Below are positions 1 to 13,534 of a stretch of DNA of 64,000 nucleotides, piece after piece; within the stretch, counting starts at the first letter, position 1; each line of letters starts with the position of its first letter. The notes below the pieces were generated by a model. That model was not told where the DNA came from, searched no databases, and was given only the letters and a program-made list of their open reading frames with translations. The DNA is from Sipunculus nudus (Eukaryota > Annelida > Sipuncula > Golfingiida > Sipunculidae), in assembly GCA_026874595.1 (NCBI GenBank), contig CM049314.1:39601229-39665228 (forward strand). Reading direction: 5' to 3'. Both the position numbers and the translations under genes were made by a program.

Positions 1-245
1 CACTTAGCTAGGCCTTCTAAAATAAACTGATAGGGGCCTGGAGTCATGATTCATGCAATAATAGAACACCCATCCTAAGGGTCGGTCCATAATATTTGCT
101 GTGTGGTATTATTTGACAACAGAGGCTTACATGGTCCTCCTGTTGTATTAATTACCTTCTTTCTTCTCTATGGTACCGATTCACACAAATCAGTTATGAC
201 GGACGCAGAGATAAACTTTCCGAGTTAAACCAGCCTCGTTATTAA

Positions 246-249
<4 letters not shown>

Positions 250-283
<34 letters not shown>

Positions 284-308
284 ATATATATATATATATA
301 TATATATA
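250..308. repeat. (TA)n microsatellite
   Basis: Two (TA)n tracts interrupted once by aag near 281-283. Open frames across it are repeat artefacts. Confidence 0.95.
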
Positions 309-1146
309 CACTTAACCATGAATGTAATATTATTTTTCCCAACAGAATAACTTCACTTTATGTCTTACCTCGGGAAAATGACAGTTCTACAGGAAGATAA
401 AAATGAAAAAGTAGGCCTACTGTTAGAGATGGCGTGCACATCTGCACATACTAGAATTGATGCGAACAGCTTGTAGTACCACCCCAGCGTCTTCAGTTAA
501 TTTAAAATCGATGTTTGTGTGTCAGGCTCGCGCTATGTCGACAGCGACTTTGCCCACACACAAAACCAGACACGGACTCACAGGAGTTGGACTCTGTTGT
601 TTAGGGTTTATGGGCGTTGCAATCTAGCTGATCCCCACAATGCACCGCGACTTCTACATTTTCCAGTAGTCTCTTACACAGACGCACGGTGGCGCTCCGA
701 AACCCCCCAATCGGAGCCTGTGGAAGAGGCTACATTCACCAGCGGCCAATTATAAATGTAGCTGAAAGGGTAATGTAGTCCATTCAAATATGTTGGATTA
801 GAATTGTTTCAGTGTAAATTACATAAACATGGGCGTTTTTGTGGTAAGGTCTTTACGGAATAAGTTATGGTTTGTAAGTGTACGCATGTGAATAGAAGGT
901 GTTTCCATGAACTGTCAGAATTTTTATTTTAAAGTGTTACAGTTGAGACACATAGTCCCGGTCGTCCCACAGTGCCTATCGGGAAGACCATCGTTTCGAG
1001 GAGAAACGACCTCTGGCGGAAGCGTGCTTTTCCCAATTATCATGGGTTTTCAGACAAACACAGGTGTACCTAGCTTGTCAATGAGGCTGAAGGTTGAGAT
1101 TACTACAACGTTTCCCATCTCCCGTAATTCACGTAATTCCTGACAG

Positions 1147-1150
<4 letters not shown>

Positions 1151-1228
<78 letters not shown>
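1151..1228. repeat. (TA)n microsatellite
   Basis: About 38 near-perfect TA dinucleotides. Open frames crossing it read as alternating Tyr-Ile and are not genes. Confidence 0.95.
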
Positions 1229-1230
<2 letters not shown>

Positions 1231-4200
1231 CTGAAGAAAAAAGGGGATAAAAAATCTGCAACTGACATTTGAAGCATGAGCTCCATTCTGGAGTGTGAGT
1301 GCTTGGTTGTTAACCTTTGTCAATGGCGGTGGGCTAATGTGGGTTACTTTGCCATCCTGAAAATGCGTTTCTTGCCAGGGGCTCTATCGAATCAAGTGCT
1401 GTGGTAAAGCGCTATATTCTGCAAAGAAACTTTGGTTGAAAATGTTATCCAATAAACTCAATCTGTATCGTTTATGTTCCTGTGGTAAAATATTGACACG
1501 TACATCTGTCTGACATGTTTCTCACTTCCTATGTGCGTGTTTAATATTTTTTCACAGTGAATCCGATACATGCTGTGCTGTCAGGATGAGTGAACTAATG
1601 CCGTATTACCCAGAGACTGTATAATAAAAAAAAAACATTTAATACGGAAATTTCACAACTCATTCGATTGTGGTTTTAGGTATTTTGGCTGCGATCGGGC
1701 AGACAGCCGTGTGTGATCTTATTCATGCAAGACAAAGAAGTTTTGTTTTCCAGCCGGATAATTCATAATAAATAGTATACTGTATAATCATGATTTCTAT
1801 TCCAGTGACAATGTTGAGCAACCTAAATCCTGTTGGTGTTTGTGCCATTTACCTGTGATTCGCTTATTACATGTAATACACTTTCTTGTTCAATGTTCTT
1901 GTCGACTAAGAGTTGTATTCAATGAGCCGCATCTGTGGGAAACATTCGATTAAACCCTCTATTGTGCCAAATTCCTAGCTAACAAGCAGACATAACATAA
2001 AACAGTTTAAAAAGGAAACTACATTTTGATGGAGTATATTATAGTCATTATAGTCAAAATACCAAATGCATTGAGTTTAGTGTTTTTGGTGACAATTTCG
2101 GGAAAATAAATCAGGCATATTTCTTATAGAAATCTAGATTGAAGTTGTAAATTTGCTAATTTTATTCGTGTATTCTATGTTGTTCAATTGCATTTTTATA
2201 CAAAAAGACATTTTTTCATCAATACTTGAAAAAAGTATTCGGCAAACATATTTACGCTAAGTCGGTCAACTTTAAACGATCACGCAATCTCTTAAGAATT
2301 TAATTTCGCCATGCATTAGAGGGGAAACATATAGATGTTATGCTTAAAACTACAATATACAGAAGGTATATCAATACTTTTATTAATTATGTATCCCTCA
2401 CTTAAATAAGGACTTACAATGATACACACACCAGCTAATGCAATGTTTAGAAAAGATGGACACATGGTAAGAATTCTCATACTTTATTCAATCAAGCACA
2501 ATCAGGCGAAAAGGACTATTTTACAAAGGCCATTATGCTGGTACTATGTATTAAAATACCAATGATTTATGATCAAATACTTTATTAAGCGATAAAAATA
2601 CATGATGCAGGTATAATGGCTGTATTGTTGTCAGCGATATAATATTATATACGTGGCAATGCATGACAAAACTCAAAACTATATAATCTAATGAGGAAAA
2701 TACAGGATGTTTAATATTGCACAGGTATACGTTATAAGTTTACACAAATTAATAGCATGAAGGGATAAAAGAGAATCTATGGCGGATGGTGTGTCATGCT
2801 GCTATACATAAGCGTCTTATATAACAATTGAAAGTGATATTGTAACCTGTTACAATTATAAAGGGGACATAATTAATTTCTGAGTATATATTTAGATTTC
2901 TTTCACACATTGGTGTTGTACAATTCTTCTGGTGAAACACCAGTCAATTACTCACCCGTGTTTCAATTCGACTAAAATGGCTTTATATCATCCACTGTGA
3001 ATCCTTTAAACCCAAGCTTTCACAATAAAACTGCAACTTTTCCAACAGCAACATATCAAAATGCATATAGCATGATACGAAAATATTCAGATGATATAAC
3101 TTCCAAGAAAATCTTTTATATATAAGATTTACCTGTTTACAGGTGTTGTCTGTAAATATGAAATCATTCCTTGTTACGCTTCATAGGTTTTTATATACAG
3201 CTAGATATATTTGAAATATCGGGCATCAGTTAAATATATATGGTACATACAAGGCGTATATAAATACACATCGTTAGCATTAACAGGAAGGTCCGTAATA
3301 TATTGGATTTGTATTAGCCATTACGTTACTATTATGATAATAAACTGCTTGTAAAGGTGTATGAAATCTTACAAACAGCCTGATTACGTTATCCAGAAAC
3401 GTTGACCCAATATATTTATAAATAGGTATTAAATGCGAACCATGACCCCTCCATTAATAAACATATCATGTATTGGTCCTATAGAGTTGGCCAAACTATT
3501 TCAATTGATGCGTTTAAATCAATATTTTCTCACATATGAACCCTTGTCGGTACCCGGACTTATTGTATAGCTTGACACTATTATCTACCCTAAGGTACAG
3601 ATCTGTCATTCTCATCGCATCAAAGAAATTCGGGAATCCCAGGTACCAGTATCTTGCAGGTAAACGAACCCTTTTCCCAGTGCTTTGCCATATCCAGTCA
3701 CCCTTTACCGCTTCATATCGACCACTAGTGCAATACGTGGACGATCTGTCGCCATCTATAAATTACATAATTCACTACTATAATATACCGATGTGAAACA
3801 ATATATTAAGCATTATACATTATATTACAGTCAACTTGATATAGAATTATATAAAGCCATAGATTAGATATCTTAAAATTTTAATATTGACCTCGATTGT
3901 GAATCATTTTATGTATGAAGTGAATCATTTTATTCATTAAGTAAAGAAATGATACACCATGGGCTGCTAAAAATACCGCTGTTGATAATTGCTTGTTTTC
4001 GAACTTCAAATATACTTTTTTAAATAAAAAATGAGTTTTTTTTTCAGAAAATAGTGAGTATTTCAAAACATACTTTGAACCCTTTAAAGAGTGAAAAGAG
4101 ATTCAGTGATAATCTCCTATCAGCAAATAAAAAAATGCTCATAACCTGAAGAATTTAAGATATATATGAAACTTTTTAAAATTCGGAAACACTAAGCTGT

Positions 4201-4650
4201 GAAAAACAACAAACCCTATTTAAACAATAACTTCCAGCACAGGTTTTCCGTTATAGGGTATATTACGTTTTATTACAATTTTTGAAAATAACATTAAACC
4301 TATTCTTTCTTAAATTTCAGAATCTTCGGTTAGGGCAAAAACCACCCTGTCTCCTCGAAACACAGAACCACAACTTTTGAACAACATCGAAGTGTTTGTG
4401 CAGTGATACCTTATAAGAGACAAAATATCACCTAGCCCTGTTATTTTTTTATGTTTCTGTTGTTTAGGAAAAGCGCATGTATTCTATCATTGAAATGTTA
4501 TTTTCATGGACATGACGATACAGTTATGTTTATATTTCATCGGACGTGTCTTTTTTTAACGGATGTTTGTCACCTTAAGGTACAGTCGTGTATCAATATA
4601 ACGAACATGTTTGTTCCATTGGAATCAGTAAGTTGTATTGAATTTCCGTT

Positions 4651-4669
4651 GGGGGGGGGGGGGGGGGGG
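4651..4669. repeat. Poly-G run, 19 bases
   Basis: Uninterrupted G run. Similar poly-G or poly-C runs recur at 6508-6519, 23379-23402, 29390-29407, 38568-38583 and 58305-58373. Confidence 0.95.
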
Positions 4670-6704
4670 ACTGGAACCTGACGGCCGTCACACCAGTTTC
4701 TTAATAATGAATCTGAGTATATTGATGATGTCCATTTTGTTTCATGTAAGTTCGTTTGCATTCGGAACTTTCCATTATATTGAAACCAGTTTTAATTTTT
4801 CTTCAGATTCGTTCGTAACTCGAGCCTCCGTTCTAATGGACCCCGTTATAACGAGACCTTACTGTACTTACATGCGGCAGGCTCTGTTTTTGATGAAAAC
4901 AAACACAAATGGGACAATTTCCCCCTGGGTTTTGTTAATTATTTACTAAGTCTGTGTGAATATTCAGATAATTCAGATAAAGCATCAACTATTCTTTTTC
5001 AACATTGACTGGTAAAAGGAAAATGCATTGTTTATTTCGAAATGTAGTTAGACAACTATCTGTGTTGTAGTAGATGGAAAAGTTTTAATTCTGGTTTTTT
5101 TACATTAAAATTTAAGTATTGCTCTTGTTGCAGACCGAAAAGCCACTTTTATGTCTATGAGTAAATAATTTAATTTTACCGTTCACTCGTATCAAGACCA
5201 TACATCGCATATCTAGGTGTCTCTGGTATGAACTTACAAACATTTGGTTATGCGTCTATTGTAATTTTGTATAATTTGTCATATTTTCTGTCATGGATAA
5301 TATATTATATAGATATTATCAATACATTATGAAAATGTATCGACTTTACTGTATTTCTCCCCATTAAGAAATATAATCAACTTTTAACTATTTGCACCTT
5401 TAAAAGACGAAAATGTTCCTTGTCCCTTGGCCTTCGACTTCTTTATAGATGGCCTTATTTTATGCTGACCGAGGAATTCGTAGTCACAATCTTTTGCAGT
5501 TTTGAAATCTCCTTAGAATATTCCCTTAAAACATTCTCATCCTACCTTTATGGTCGTATTGTCTATTGGGAAGTTTCCTTATTGCGGCCCACAAATGCAG
5601 CAGCTCTTTTCCTGTTTCTATAGCGACAAGTTTGGAACTTATCTGGTTACAAAAGTTTTTCGTGTTTCGTGTCAGTGAGTTGCCCGGAATTGCCATTTGG
5701 ATGAAATAGCAGGAAACACCTGCCCAACTCTCAAAAGGGTCTCCAAACTGCCTAGGGCATTCTATGGTTACAAAAAAATATGTTATTTGTACATACTAGA
5801 GAACATCTGTATACTTAGTTTTAACAATTATTTATACACGTATAGTTATTTGTCTAAGAGATAATGATTCTAGTAGAATGGTGCGCATAATTACCTTTAT
5901 ATCAAACAGCGATTTTGGCATACCTCATTAGTACAAAAACTTGTACATACAAATTTCTACTTGGTAGAAATCCGTTACAAAAATCAAGTAGGCATGTTGA
6001 TTTATAAAGTGTTTATTCATGAACATATTTTTGTTTTAAATGTAAGTCACATATGTACAACTGTGGAACATACTTTGTACTACATGTTCAACTTAAATTT
6101 TTATCATTTTATTATTTAAATGCTCATCTATTTACCACGTTTCTTCGACACACGCCTTTCCACATTGCCTTTCAGGAGAACAACAAAAAAAAGGATTAAA
6201 TCAAAAACATAATTATCTAAATAAAACACAATGTTGGGATACTTTGACCATATTATATCTATCTTTGAACATAATTTAGTTTTGCTGGGATTTCTTTTGT
6301 GTAAATTTTGTCGTTTTAAATTACTTTTACACTCCTAACGCAGTGTTTAAGACGTATTACGATATTAGCCACAAGAAAGACCAGTGAGAACGGGGTAACA
6401 TTTGTTTCAAACTTGGATGCACAATGTATGAACAATTTCTGCTCTGTGTCTAACGGGTAACTAGGGCGTTAGGAAGAAAGTCTCCTTCTTGCGACTTCCG
6501 ACTCATCCCCCCCCCCCCCGTTACATGACCTGTCACTAAATCGACCGTGGTACCTGCACCTGCATGAGGCCTGTGTCGTGCGACAGGGGTCTGGGGTTGT
6601 AGGTTATTAACATTTATCACTCTACATTTATCATTGGGATTAGGAAGGAGGAGAGTGAATATATGTGTAGCAATATTAAATTGTTGTGTCACAATAAAAA
6701 CACA

Positions 6705-7140
6705 CGGACCGGCTTCTGTGGCTCAGGGGTAGAGCGCAGGACTCAAAGCAGGGAGATCGTGGGTTCGAATCTCAGCCGAGGCGGTGAGTTTTTTCACGGT
6801 CGGCCCCCATCCAGGGTGAGCGCTCTGCAGGCTTAATGGGAAGGCTGTGCCCTACAGCCGTGTATCACTCACATACGAGTGCGTCTGTGGGGGTTCCTCG
6901 GTGTTATGACCCAGCAATGGGGATGATTACACACCCAGGACCCGCAGGTGCGGTAGACACCGGGCCTGGGTGACACCAGGATATAAAAATGATAGGAAGC
7001 GAGTGCAACCGCCCTGTCAAGTAGTACCAAACCGAAATGGAAACTCTGCAGATGTACATACTTAGTTAAGAATTAGTTAAGTCAGCATTAAAAAATGGAG
7101 GCGGTTACCTCCATAAAAAAAAATTAAAAAAAACAAATAC
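6705..7140 (+). mobile_element. tRNA-derived SINE
   Basis: The head is tRNA-like with a pol III A box (TGGCTCAGGGG, 6719-6729) and a B box (GGTTCGAATCT, 6762-6772) set 43 bases apart, as in tRNA genes. A roughly 330-base body unrelated to tRNA follows, then a small hairpin (GGAGG...CCTCC near 7098-7113) and an A-rich tail (7113-7136). Imperfect flanking direct repeats (acaataaaaacac on the left, acaataacac on the right) fit target-site duplication by LINE-driven retroposition. The head does not fold as an intact tRNA, so this is a SINE and not a tRNA gene. The body family is not one I recognise. Confidence 0.75.
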
Positions 7141-8214
7141 AATAACACAGGTTACTCCATTTAAGGCGAATTTCGCGCGAACTTAATGAAAGTTTGTGAA
7201 TTTAGTTGCTTAGCAATGGTTTAAAATCAGTTAAATGAACGAACATTTGCTGTAACGAACTGTTGATTATCTTTGAAATTCTCTCATGGTATGGACAAGT
7301 TGACCAATGCTTGGCCACTATGACCACCTTTATGTTTGCAGTAGCGTTATGCCATGCAGGTTGAAAACTCTACCCCTGACGTCAGACCAAGTCGGCCACA
7401 GTCGCCCCTCCCACAGTGCCCAGACAGAAGAGATTTTCTTGTGGAAATGTGGCACTCCGTAAAAATTAAACCCTGCTATAGCAGACAGTGGTTAAGTGTA
7501 TAGCAAATATGGCGGATAGCCGTTGCGCTCGGAGTGTGACTTTCTCTCTTTAAATAAAAGTAAACGTTTACAAATCTTTGGTATAGCAGATATGTAATAC
7601 ATGCCCCGTAAGTTCTTTTACATTTTCTGGGAAATGCATTTTAATATGAGCCCGAGAATAATAACATATTCACTCTGTCAGTATAATACCACATTAAAGA
7701 CATCCTGGGCACTACCATTCATGACCCGTGTTTTGTGGGATAAATTACAAGTAAAAGGCTCATATCACAGAACCATAGCAGGGCAGGATTATTCCACATT
7801 TTTTTCAATAAATTCCAAAGATATTGGTCGTCTTAAAAGATATATGACAAAATACAATAATAATGCCTCACAACGTATGAATTGTTTCATTGCTTATCTT
7901 TATTGGTAATGACAGTTTAAGATAGGAAAAGTCTCAACATGAACCTGTCAACTGACACAGTAAACATTATTGTATTTCCGTAACGTCATTTATGCGATTT
8001 GAACCTCAGGCTCATCGAATGATTTTCACCTCATAATCTTTTCCCTATTCCTCCTGGAGAAATTCCGTTGCCTTATATATAGGAGTGTTAATATATGAGC
8101 ATTTAGAGTTTAACCCAGGCAACACTCAATCAAAAAATCATCTACTGCAGAAAGGTAGACATGTTTTTCTTAAATCTGATAGTTATTATTACTATTTATA
8201 CCAAAGAGGTTTAC
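7141..8214. other. Intergenic stretch, 3' side of the PAN gene
   Basis: No supported exon. Further (-) strand exons of the PAN-domain gene should lie in this direction, but I could not pick out one with a phase-1 start. A CRE-type octamer TGACGTCA occurs near 7377. Confidence 0.4.
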
Positions 8215-9054
8215 CTTTTTCCAACTCCCAGTATTCCGACCCAGGTTTCAGACTCCCAACACCGCCGCCCTCCATGATTTTTACCAGATGACAGTAGATA
8301 CTGTATGTACTGACGCCGACACAGACAGGCCTTTTCTGTCTCGCGCACATTGCCAGACATTGTATTCTTGACACGTATCCCATAAGAACAGTTTTCAAGA
8401 GCACTCCATGTTTAATTCGATCTGTCCTTCGAAATGTAACGCCGTTGCTGTTTTTGTATCCTTCTTTTAAACAACAAAATACCCCTTCGATCAATAGCAT
8501 TAATCAACGCAAAAAAAAGCTATTATGAAATAAAGAGGAAGCGTTCAAATGATTAAAATATATATTTCATAAATCACTTTTGTCTGGTGAAGTATTTTAT
8601 GTTTTTTTTATTCTGATGTGTGCAATGAGGCAAAAAAAGTCAAATTTATTTCATCGAATTTTTAGGTGTATTTTTTAAAACATTTTCTTGCCATCTAAAG
8701 TTTTAGCATGTAATTTTATATTCAAGTTATAATAATTTACGTCATTTTTTTTTACATATTTGAAATGTCTTCACGTGAACTCTCATACACACACTGTTAT
8801 ATCAATAATATGAGAAAGTTAATTCCCTAGCTAGGGAGACTTGAGTAGGTTCACTAATTTGCCGATATTTATTTTTGTGGCAATTTTAGAACTAGAAGTC
8901 TTTTAGATACACTTGATTCCAACCAGACATGATTCAATATTAATCAACCTATATCACGATTGAGAGAACTCTGGTTAAGAACAATGATTAGTTGATCTTT
9001 ACTCTTACCTGTCAGAGACGTCAGGAAAATGAGTGCACCAAATCCAAGGAGCAT
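8215..9054 (-). CDS. Secreted PAN/apple-domain protein, 5' part
   Basis: Two exons. Exon 1 (9054-9009) encodes Met and a hydrophobic signal peptide (MLLGFGALIFLTSLT) and ends at a GTAAGA donor in phase 1. Exon 2 (8463-8215) starts in the matching phase after a T-rich acceptor and ends at a GTAAAC donor, again phase 1. Exon 2 encodes a PAN/apple-like module: a SRIQCLAMCA core, a Cys-x-Gly-Val turn, a YCHL end, then a KPGSEYWEL tail of the sort that follows PAN domains in mollusc secreted proteins. PAN domains bind protein or glycan ligands outside the cell. About 98 residues are covered; the 3' exons were not found, so the gene is incomplete as described. An alternative acceptor at 8447 would break the phase match, so I preferred 8463. 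The fold call rests on cysteine spacing and general pattern. Confidence 0.6.
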
Positions 9055-11091
9055 TTCTGGTTACAGTACAATCTGATTGTCTAAAATGTTATATATATAT
9101 ATAACGGTATTCGATATTTATGCGTTTATTTGAGTTTTTCAATCTGGTCTCTTTCATTGGTAACAACGATACTGATTACGATTCCCTCTAAATGACACAT
9201 GAAATAGATCCATGCATATCGAGCCTTTACCCATATCTTGAGGCATTTATTTGGTCCTGCAAGTGTCCAGTGTGACGAATAAATGGGGAAGGTCTGACAC
9301 TGAGAGAATGATTTGCACCTAAACTCTTTGTGGCCTTAAACGCATATTCATTCAGTGAATAATCATTAGTATAGCAGTTGCGAAAACCTAATCAAGTTAC
9401 CTTTGGCAATGTAGAACGCCAATGACTCCATAAACTTTCTAAATCAGAACACGTGTACACCAGTACCCCTGTGCGCATGTTTTCCGGGATGTATTTTATA
9501 CAAAAAAAGAGAGTATACAAAAGTTCTCGGCCAACGGTTTCAGGAGCTATTCCGCCGGCTGCCGAGTGAATATAATGTCTTACACTTGCACGGTATTCGA
9601 ATGAGACAAATGATTTAAAAAAGGCAAAACATTTCACAATGATTATGATATATTTATCACTGGAAAACAGAGATATCGCAATTCCAGCTGGTGACGTCAG
9701 TCATTGCGACGTCATACGTAAAGGATCTTTATGGTGTCTTTGTGACCGCATTATTATCTAATAAACAATTACGTAACCATAGGCATGGAAAGCCCCCTGT
9801 GTCGGAGTGTTTTTGGAGATCATTGGCATCAAAATTTGTTATGGGCAGAGCATAAGTGCTATGGTAGTTAGGACAATTAGGTCAAAGCGGCGGGGCATAA
9901 TGGCTTTGGCAGTTGGGTCAATTGAGCCCTCAATGCATCTTGGTGTAGAATTAGCACCACAAAGATTTATGTATGGGTAAAACATCCCATTGTTTGATTC
10001 AATAAATTCAATTTAATTTGACAGAGTTAACAGTCCTGACTGGTAATTGTCACGTGACTCGTTTGGTGTCCCACTCTCACGTGATCTTCAATATTGCAAT
10101 GGCGCACAAGCCAGCATCACCGCTCGCTTTTTTAAAAAATAAAATTGCTTGATTTCACCTACCTTTCCCCTCCTGCCATCCATTTTATTTATTTATTATA
10201 TATTCATTATTTTTTTCATTATTTTTATTTATTTATTTTATCTTAAAAAATATTATTATCAGTGATCTTCGTCGCTCGGGATGTCCCCGGTAGATACGCG
10301 GAAACTTCATACCCCGCCTTCAATGCTCACTCAGCTTAACGATGTAATAATTCACTATTACTTTTTTGTAGGTACTCTGTATTATGGTCGTGATTTGTAA
10401 GTATATGGTGTCAACATTATAACATACAAAGAATCTTCATAAAAAAAAGGATTCGTTACCTGGGAGGTAATATGTTCAGTAGACCTGTTCCGTTATTGTG
10501 GACTTAAAATAACAGGTTTAACAGTCTGAAAATCTTAAAACTTCAAAACCATGAGAGGAAATAGATAAATCTTAGTTTCCGACGGAAAATCCTGAAAGCA
10601 TATACTTTTTTTTTCTTTGGATGCCAGGGACCCTAACATATCCACCTAGAATAGATTTTTTTTCAGAGGAATCATTAAAATGACATGCATAAATGATATT
10701 CAATTCAACATTTTACGAATTGAACAGAACCCAAAGTACATTTAAGTTTAAAACGCTCGTTTTTGTTAAAAAGTATTATTGAACACTGCTATTTTGGCAA
10801 GAAAAAAATATGTTTTATGTGAAGAGGTCTGTCCTTAATGGGTTTAATGACAAGAAAATAGGCAATTCACCCAGTTTCAAACTGGCAGATACCAATGCAT
10901 TGTCACCCTATGTGGGATTAGTGCCATTCAAACTGAGTTGGAATGTAAAAGCATGCCATTAATAAATGCACCACTTGGCTCTATCATTCGCAATGTGAAG
11001 TGATTTACGTCTGATCTATATAGAGGAGCGAAAGGTATATATCACCTTTGTATTCTGATCCAAATTCTGCCTTAACCTTGCGATTATTTAA

Positions 11092-11586
11092 AGGGCCCTA
11101 ATAACCTATAAAGCATGTTGAGTTAACACGAAAAAATAGCTTCTTAGCTTAAAAATAAATCTGAACCTGCCAAAATATTGCCCTGAAACCATTTGCTTTC
11201 TCCTGTAAACAAATGTTATAAACATTGGATCGGGCGCGATGAAAGGTGTCAACATAAACACGTGGGGCCGTGTTCATCGCTGAGCCAAAACACGTGTCAA
11301 TCAGGAGATGCCCGGTCTGACTTGGCCCAAAAAATGAAATACATGTTTCTGCTGGCTGAAACACTGCGTTTTGCCCCCCATAATCGGACCTCCGGTCACG
11401 CGGCCCTGTTATGGTAAACAGACTGTGTTTACCAACACACAGAGCCATCACATGGTGTTGAACAGCCGTATTCGAGGAAATTAGACCGTGTGCTGGGACG
11501 GTTTTGCTAAGAAACAATTGTATAAAGTAAAACTGAACTGATAGTGTTAAAAATAGCCATTATTTAGCTCCTGATAATGTGCCTTT
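11092..11586. mobile_element. Possible TTAA-flanked MITE
   Basis: The left edge reads TTAAAGGGCCC near 11090. The right edge, read on the other strand, begins TTAAAGGCAC near 11586. TTAA target duplications are typical of piggyBac-type elements, but the inverted match inside the ends is short and diverged. A 122-codon (-) frame between the ends has no recognisable domain. Confidence 0.25.
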
Positions 11587-11824
11587 AAGCATTGTTATAT
11601 GCTTTGTAACAGTTACAGCTGTTTATGGAGCGCTCCACAGACGGTGATTGACATGTTTGTGAAATAGATTTGAAAACGAACGATAACCTGACACATTTAT
11701 TAATGTAATATAAACATGTAATGCAAACAAATGCAGAGTGCTGTTTTAGATAACATACTAGTATTAGATTTCGTGCTCACCGCGTATGTGTTTTAAAAGA
11801 AGCTGATGTTGATTAATCAGGCTT

Positions 11825-11905
11825 TGTATGAGTGTCTAAATAAAGAATACTGAAGTGGCTTAGAGTTATACAAAACATTTTACCAACACCTGAAACTAAA
11901 AAGGA
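11825..11905 (+). repeat. Fragment of the 39-45 kb repeat family
   Basis: This stretch (gtgtctaaata... to ...ttaccaacacctg) aligns with 39508-39570 and 45055-45110, so the duplicated block further right belongs to a dispersed family. Confidence 0.5.
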
Positions 11906-12339
11906 AGCTAGTGATATTATCTGAAGAAACTACTCGATAACCTGCACGTTAACACACACGCACGCACACATTGCTTTCCTATGTTTAAGCAATACATATA
12001 GTGCATGCAGTAAAATTTCATGTTGATATAAACGAGGGCTTCATTGCTTGATTCCTTTGGAGACATCATCACTATATACACAATTAGATATATTTTATTT
12101 ATTAAAAGGGAAACATGTCTGTATATCAGATTTTTCCTTACAAATAGAAATACATTAACATTCACGATAGAATTGCCCTAGTGAACGGCGTCGGCCATTT
12201 AGTTCCAGTGAAAATACTTTAATTTCATGACTGCAAAAATCTGTTACATCTATAAATTAATATATCAAAATATATACTGCTATATGAGAAACGATTTCGT
12301 GCTACTTGTTTGCTGTGGTTATCTGGAGGAATGTTGATA

Positions 12340-12846
12340 TATTGATAAATTATCTACTGTTGTTTGCTGATCGAATTCCGATATTTATCGATTTTTTTCA
12401 TAACAAGAGCGTCTGTAAATGACACGTCCTCTAACGGTATATCATTATGTCACAACAAATATCGTGATATTTCCCTCACGATAGAATAATCGTTACGATA
12501 CGTATAAGGTATATAAGCTTTAAACCTAGAGTCATTATTTTTTTCTTGAACAGTACTATTTCTCAGAATAAGCTCATATAAGGTATTTCAAATTGTAAAA
12601 GTTTTATTAAATTTATTTCCCTCTGCCAATCTGATGCTGTCTCATATGTTTTTTGCAATGTATGTCATGTATTATTATAATAATAATATCAATAGATGTA
12701 TTAAATCCGTTATTTATATCGGACTTTATACCTGGTGATTCAATATCGTCAATATATCGACCAAGGGATCAGCTGACGACACCGATACGATATTTGACTT
12801 TGTCGCCATGTATCGGTGAACTGGGGAATCGTTATTGCCCTAGCTA
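12340..12846. mobile_element. hAT-like non-autonomous remnant
   Basis: The right edge, read on the (-) strand, begins CTAGGGCAATAACGATTCC and continues through many cgatat/atcg motifs, the style of hAT MITE ends that start TAGGG. The opposite end is not clear, so the left limit is approximate. Confidence 0.3.
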
Positions 12847-13534
12847 GCAATTGTTATATGAATAATCGCCCGTATTTCAGCGAGTAAATAGATTTTGTGC
12901 GTTCAGATTAAAAATAGTGCGCAGGTTTGAGAAAACCAACAGAAGAGGTCGGACAATTTGACCGGACTTTTATTTCTTGAAATATATGATACATATGACA
13001 TACACATATAAAAATACATGTGCTGATAATTGTTTTTGAATACACACATGTAAATCTGAAATTAAACAATTATTTTCCGCCTAATAATATGGAACATAGA
13101 GAATAATAAAATGAAACATAGCTGAATGTTAAAATAATTATTATTAAGGATTATTTACAACAGGCATGCCTTTAATTACACCTTGTATAAATGGTATCCT
13201 AGCCCTATACACATTTTTTTACACCCTCCGTTCATATACTACTTCTTCACTTGGCATATCGGTCTTCTCCCAGATTCCGTAATTTTGTAAAGGTGTTGAT
13301 TCATCTACGCTATATTTACAGTACGTTTTGTAATAGTGTAGCTACGGTATATTTTGTAAGTTAATTACATAGAATACTTAACGCTTAAAATACGGCATAC
13401 TGTTCGCCTACAGATCAAACCCATACAATTTTATAATATATAACAATACAATTTTTCATCCTTCATCCATACAGATCTTATTCTATTGATCGAAAGAAAG
13501 AATGTCCTTGGGCGAGTATCTATGACATAATTTC

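Larger units (their letters stand above)
1..6704. other. Intergenic stretch, no supported gene
   Basis: Short open frames occur on both strands but none shows a recognisable domain, a signal peptide with a usable splice donor, or a phase-consistent partner exon. The stretch is AT-rich and contains the two long (TA)n arrays and the homopolymer G and C runs listed separately. I see nothing else here that I can name. Confidence 0.5.
9055..13190. other. Intergenic stretch with transposon remnants
   Basis: No supported gene. It holds CRE-like motifs near 9692 and 9711, two CACGTG E-boxes about 30 bases apart near 10053 and 10079, and the possible MITE, repeat fragment and hAT-like remnant listed separately. 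Confidence 0.45.
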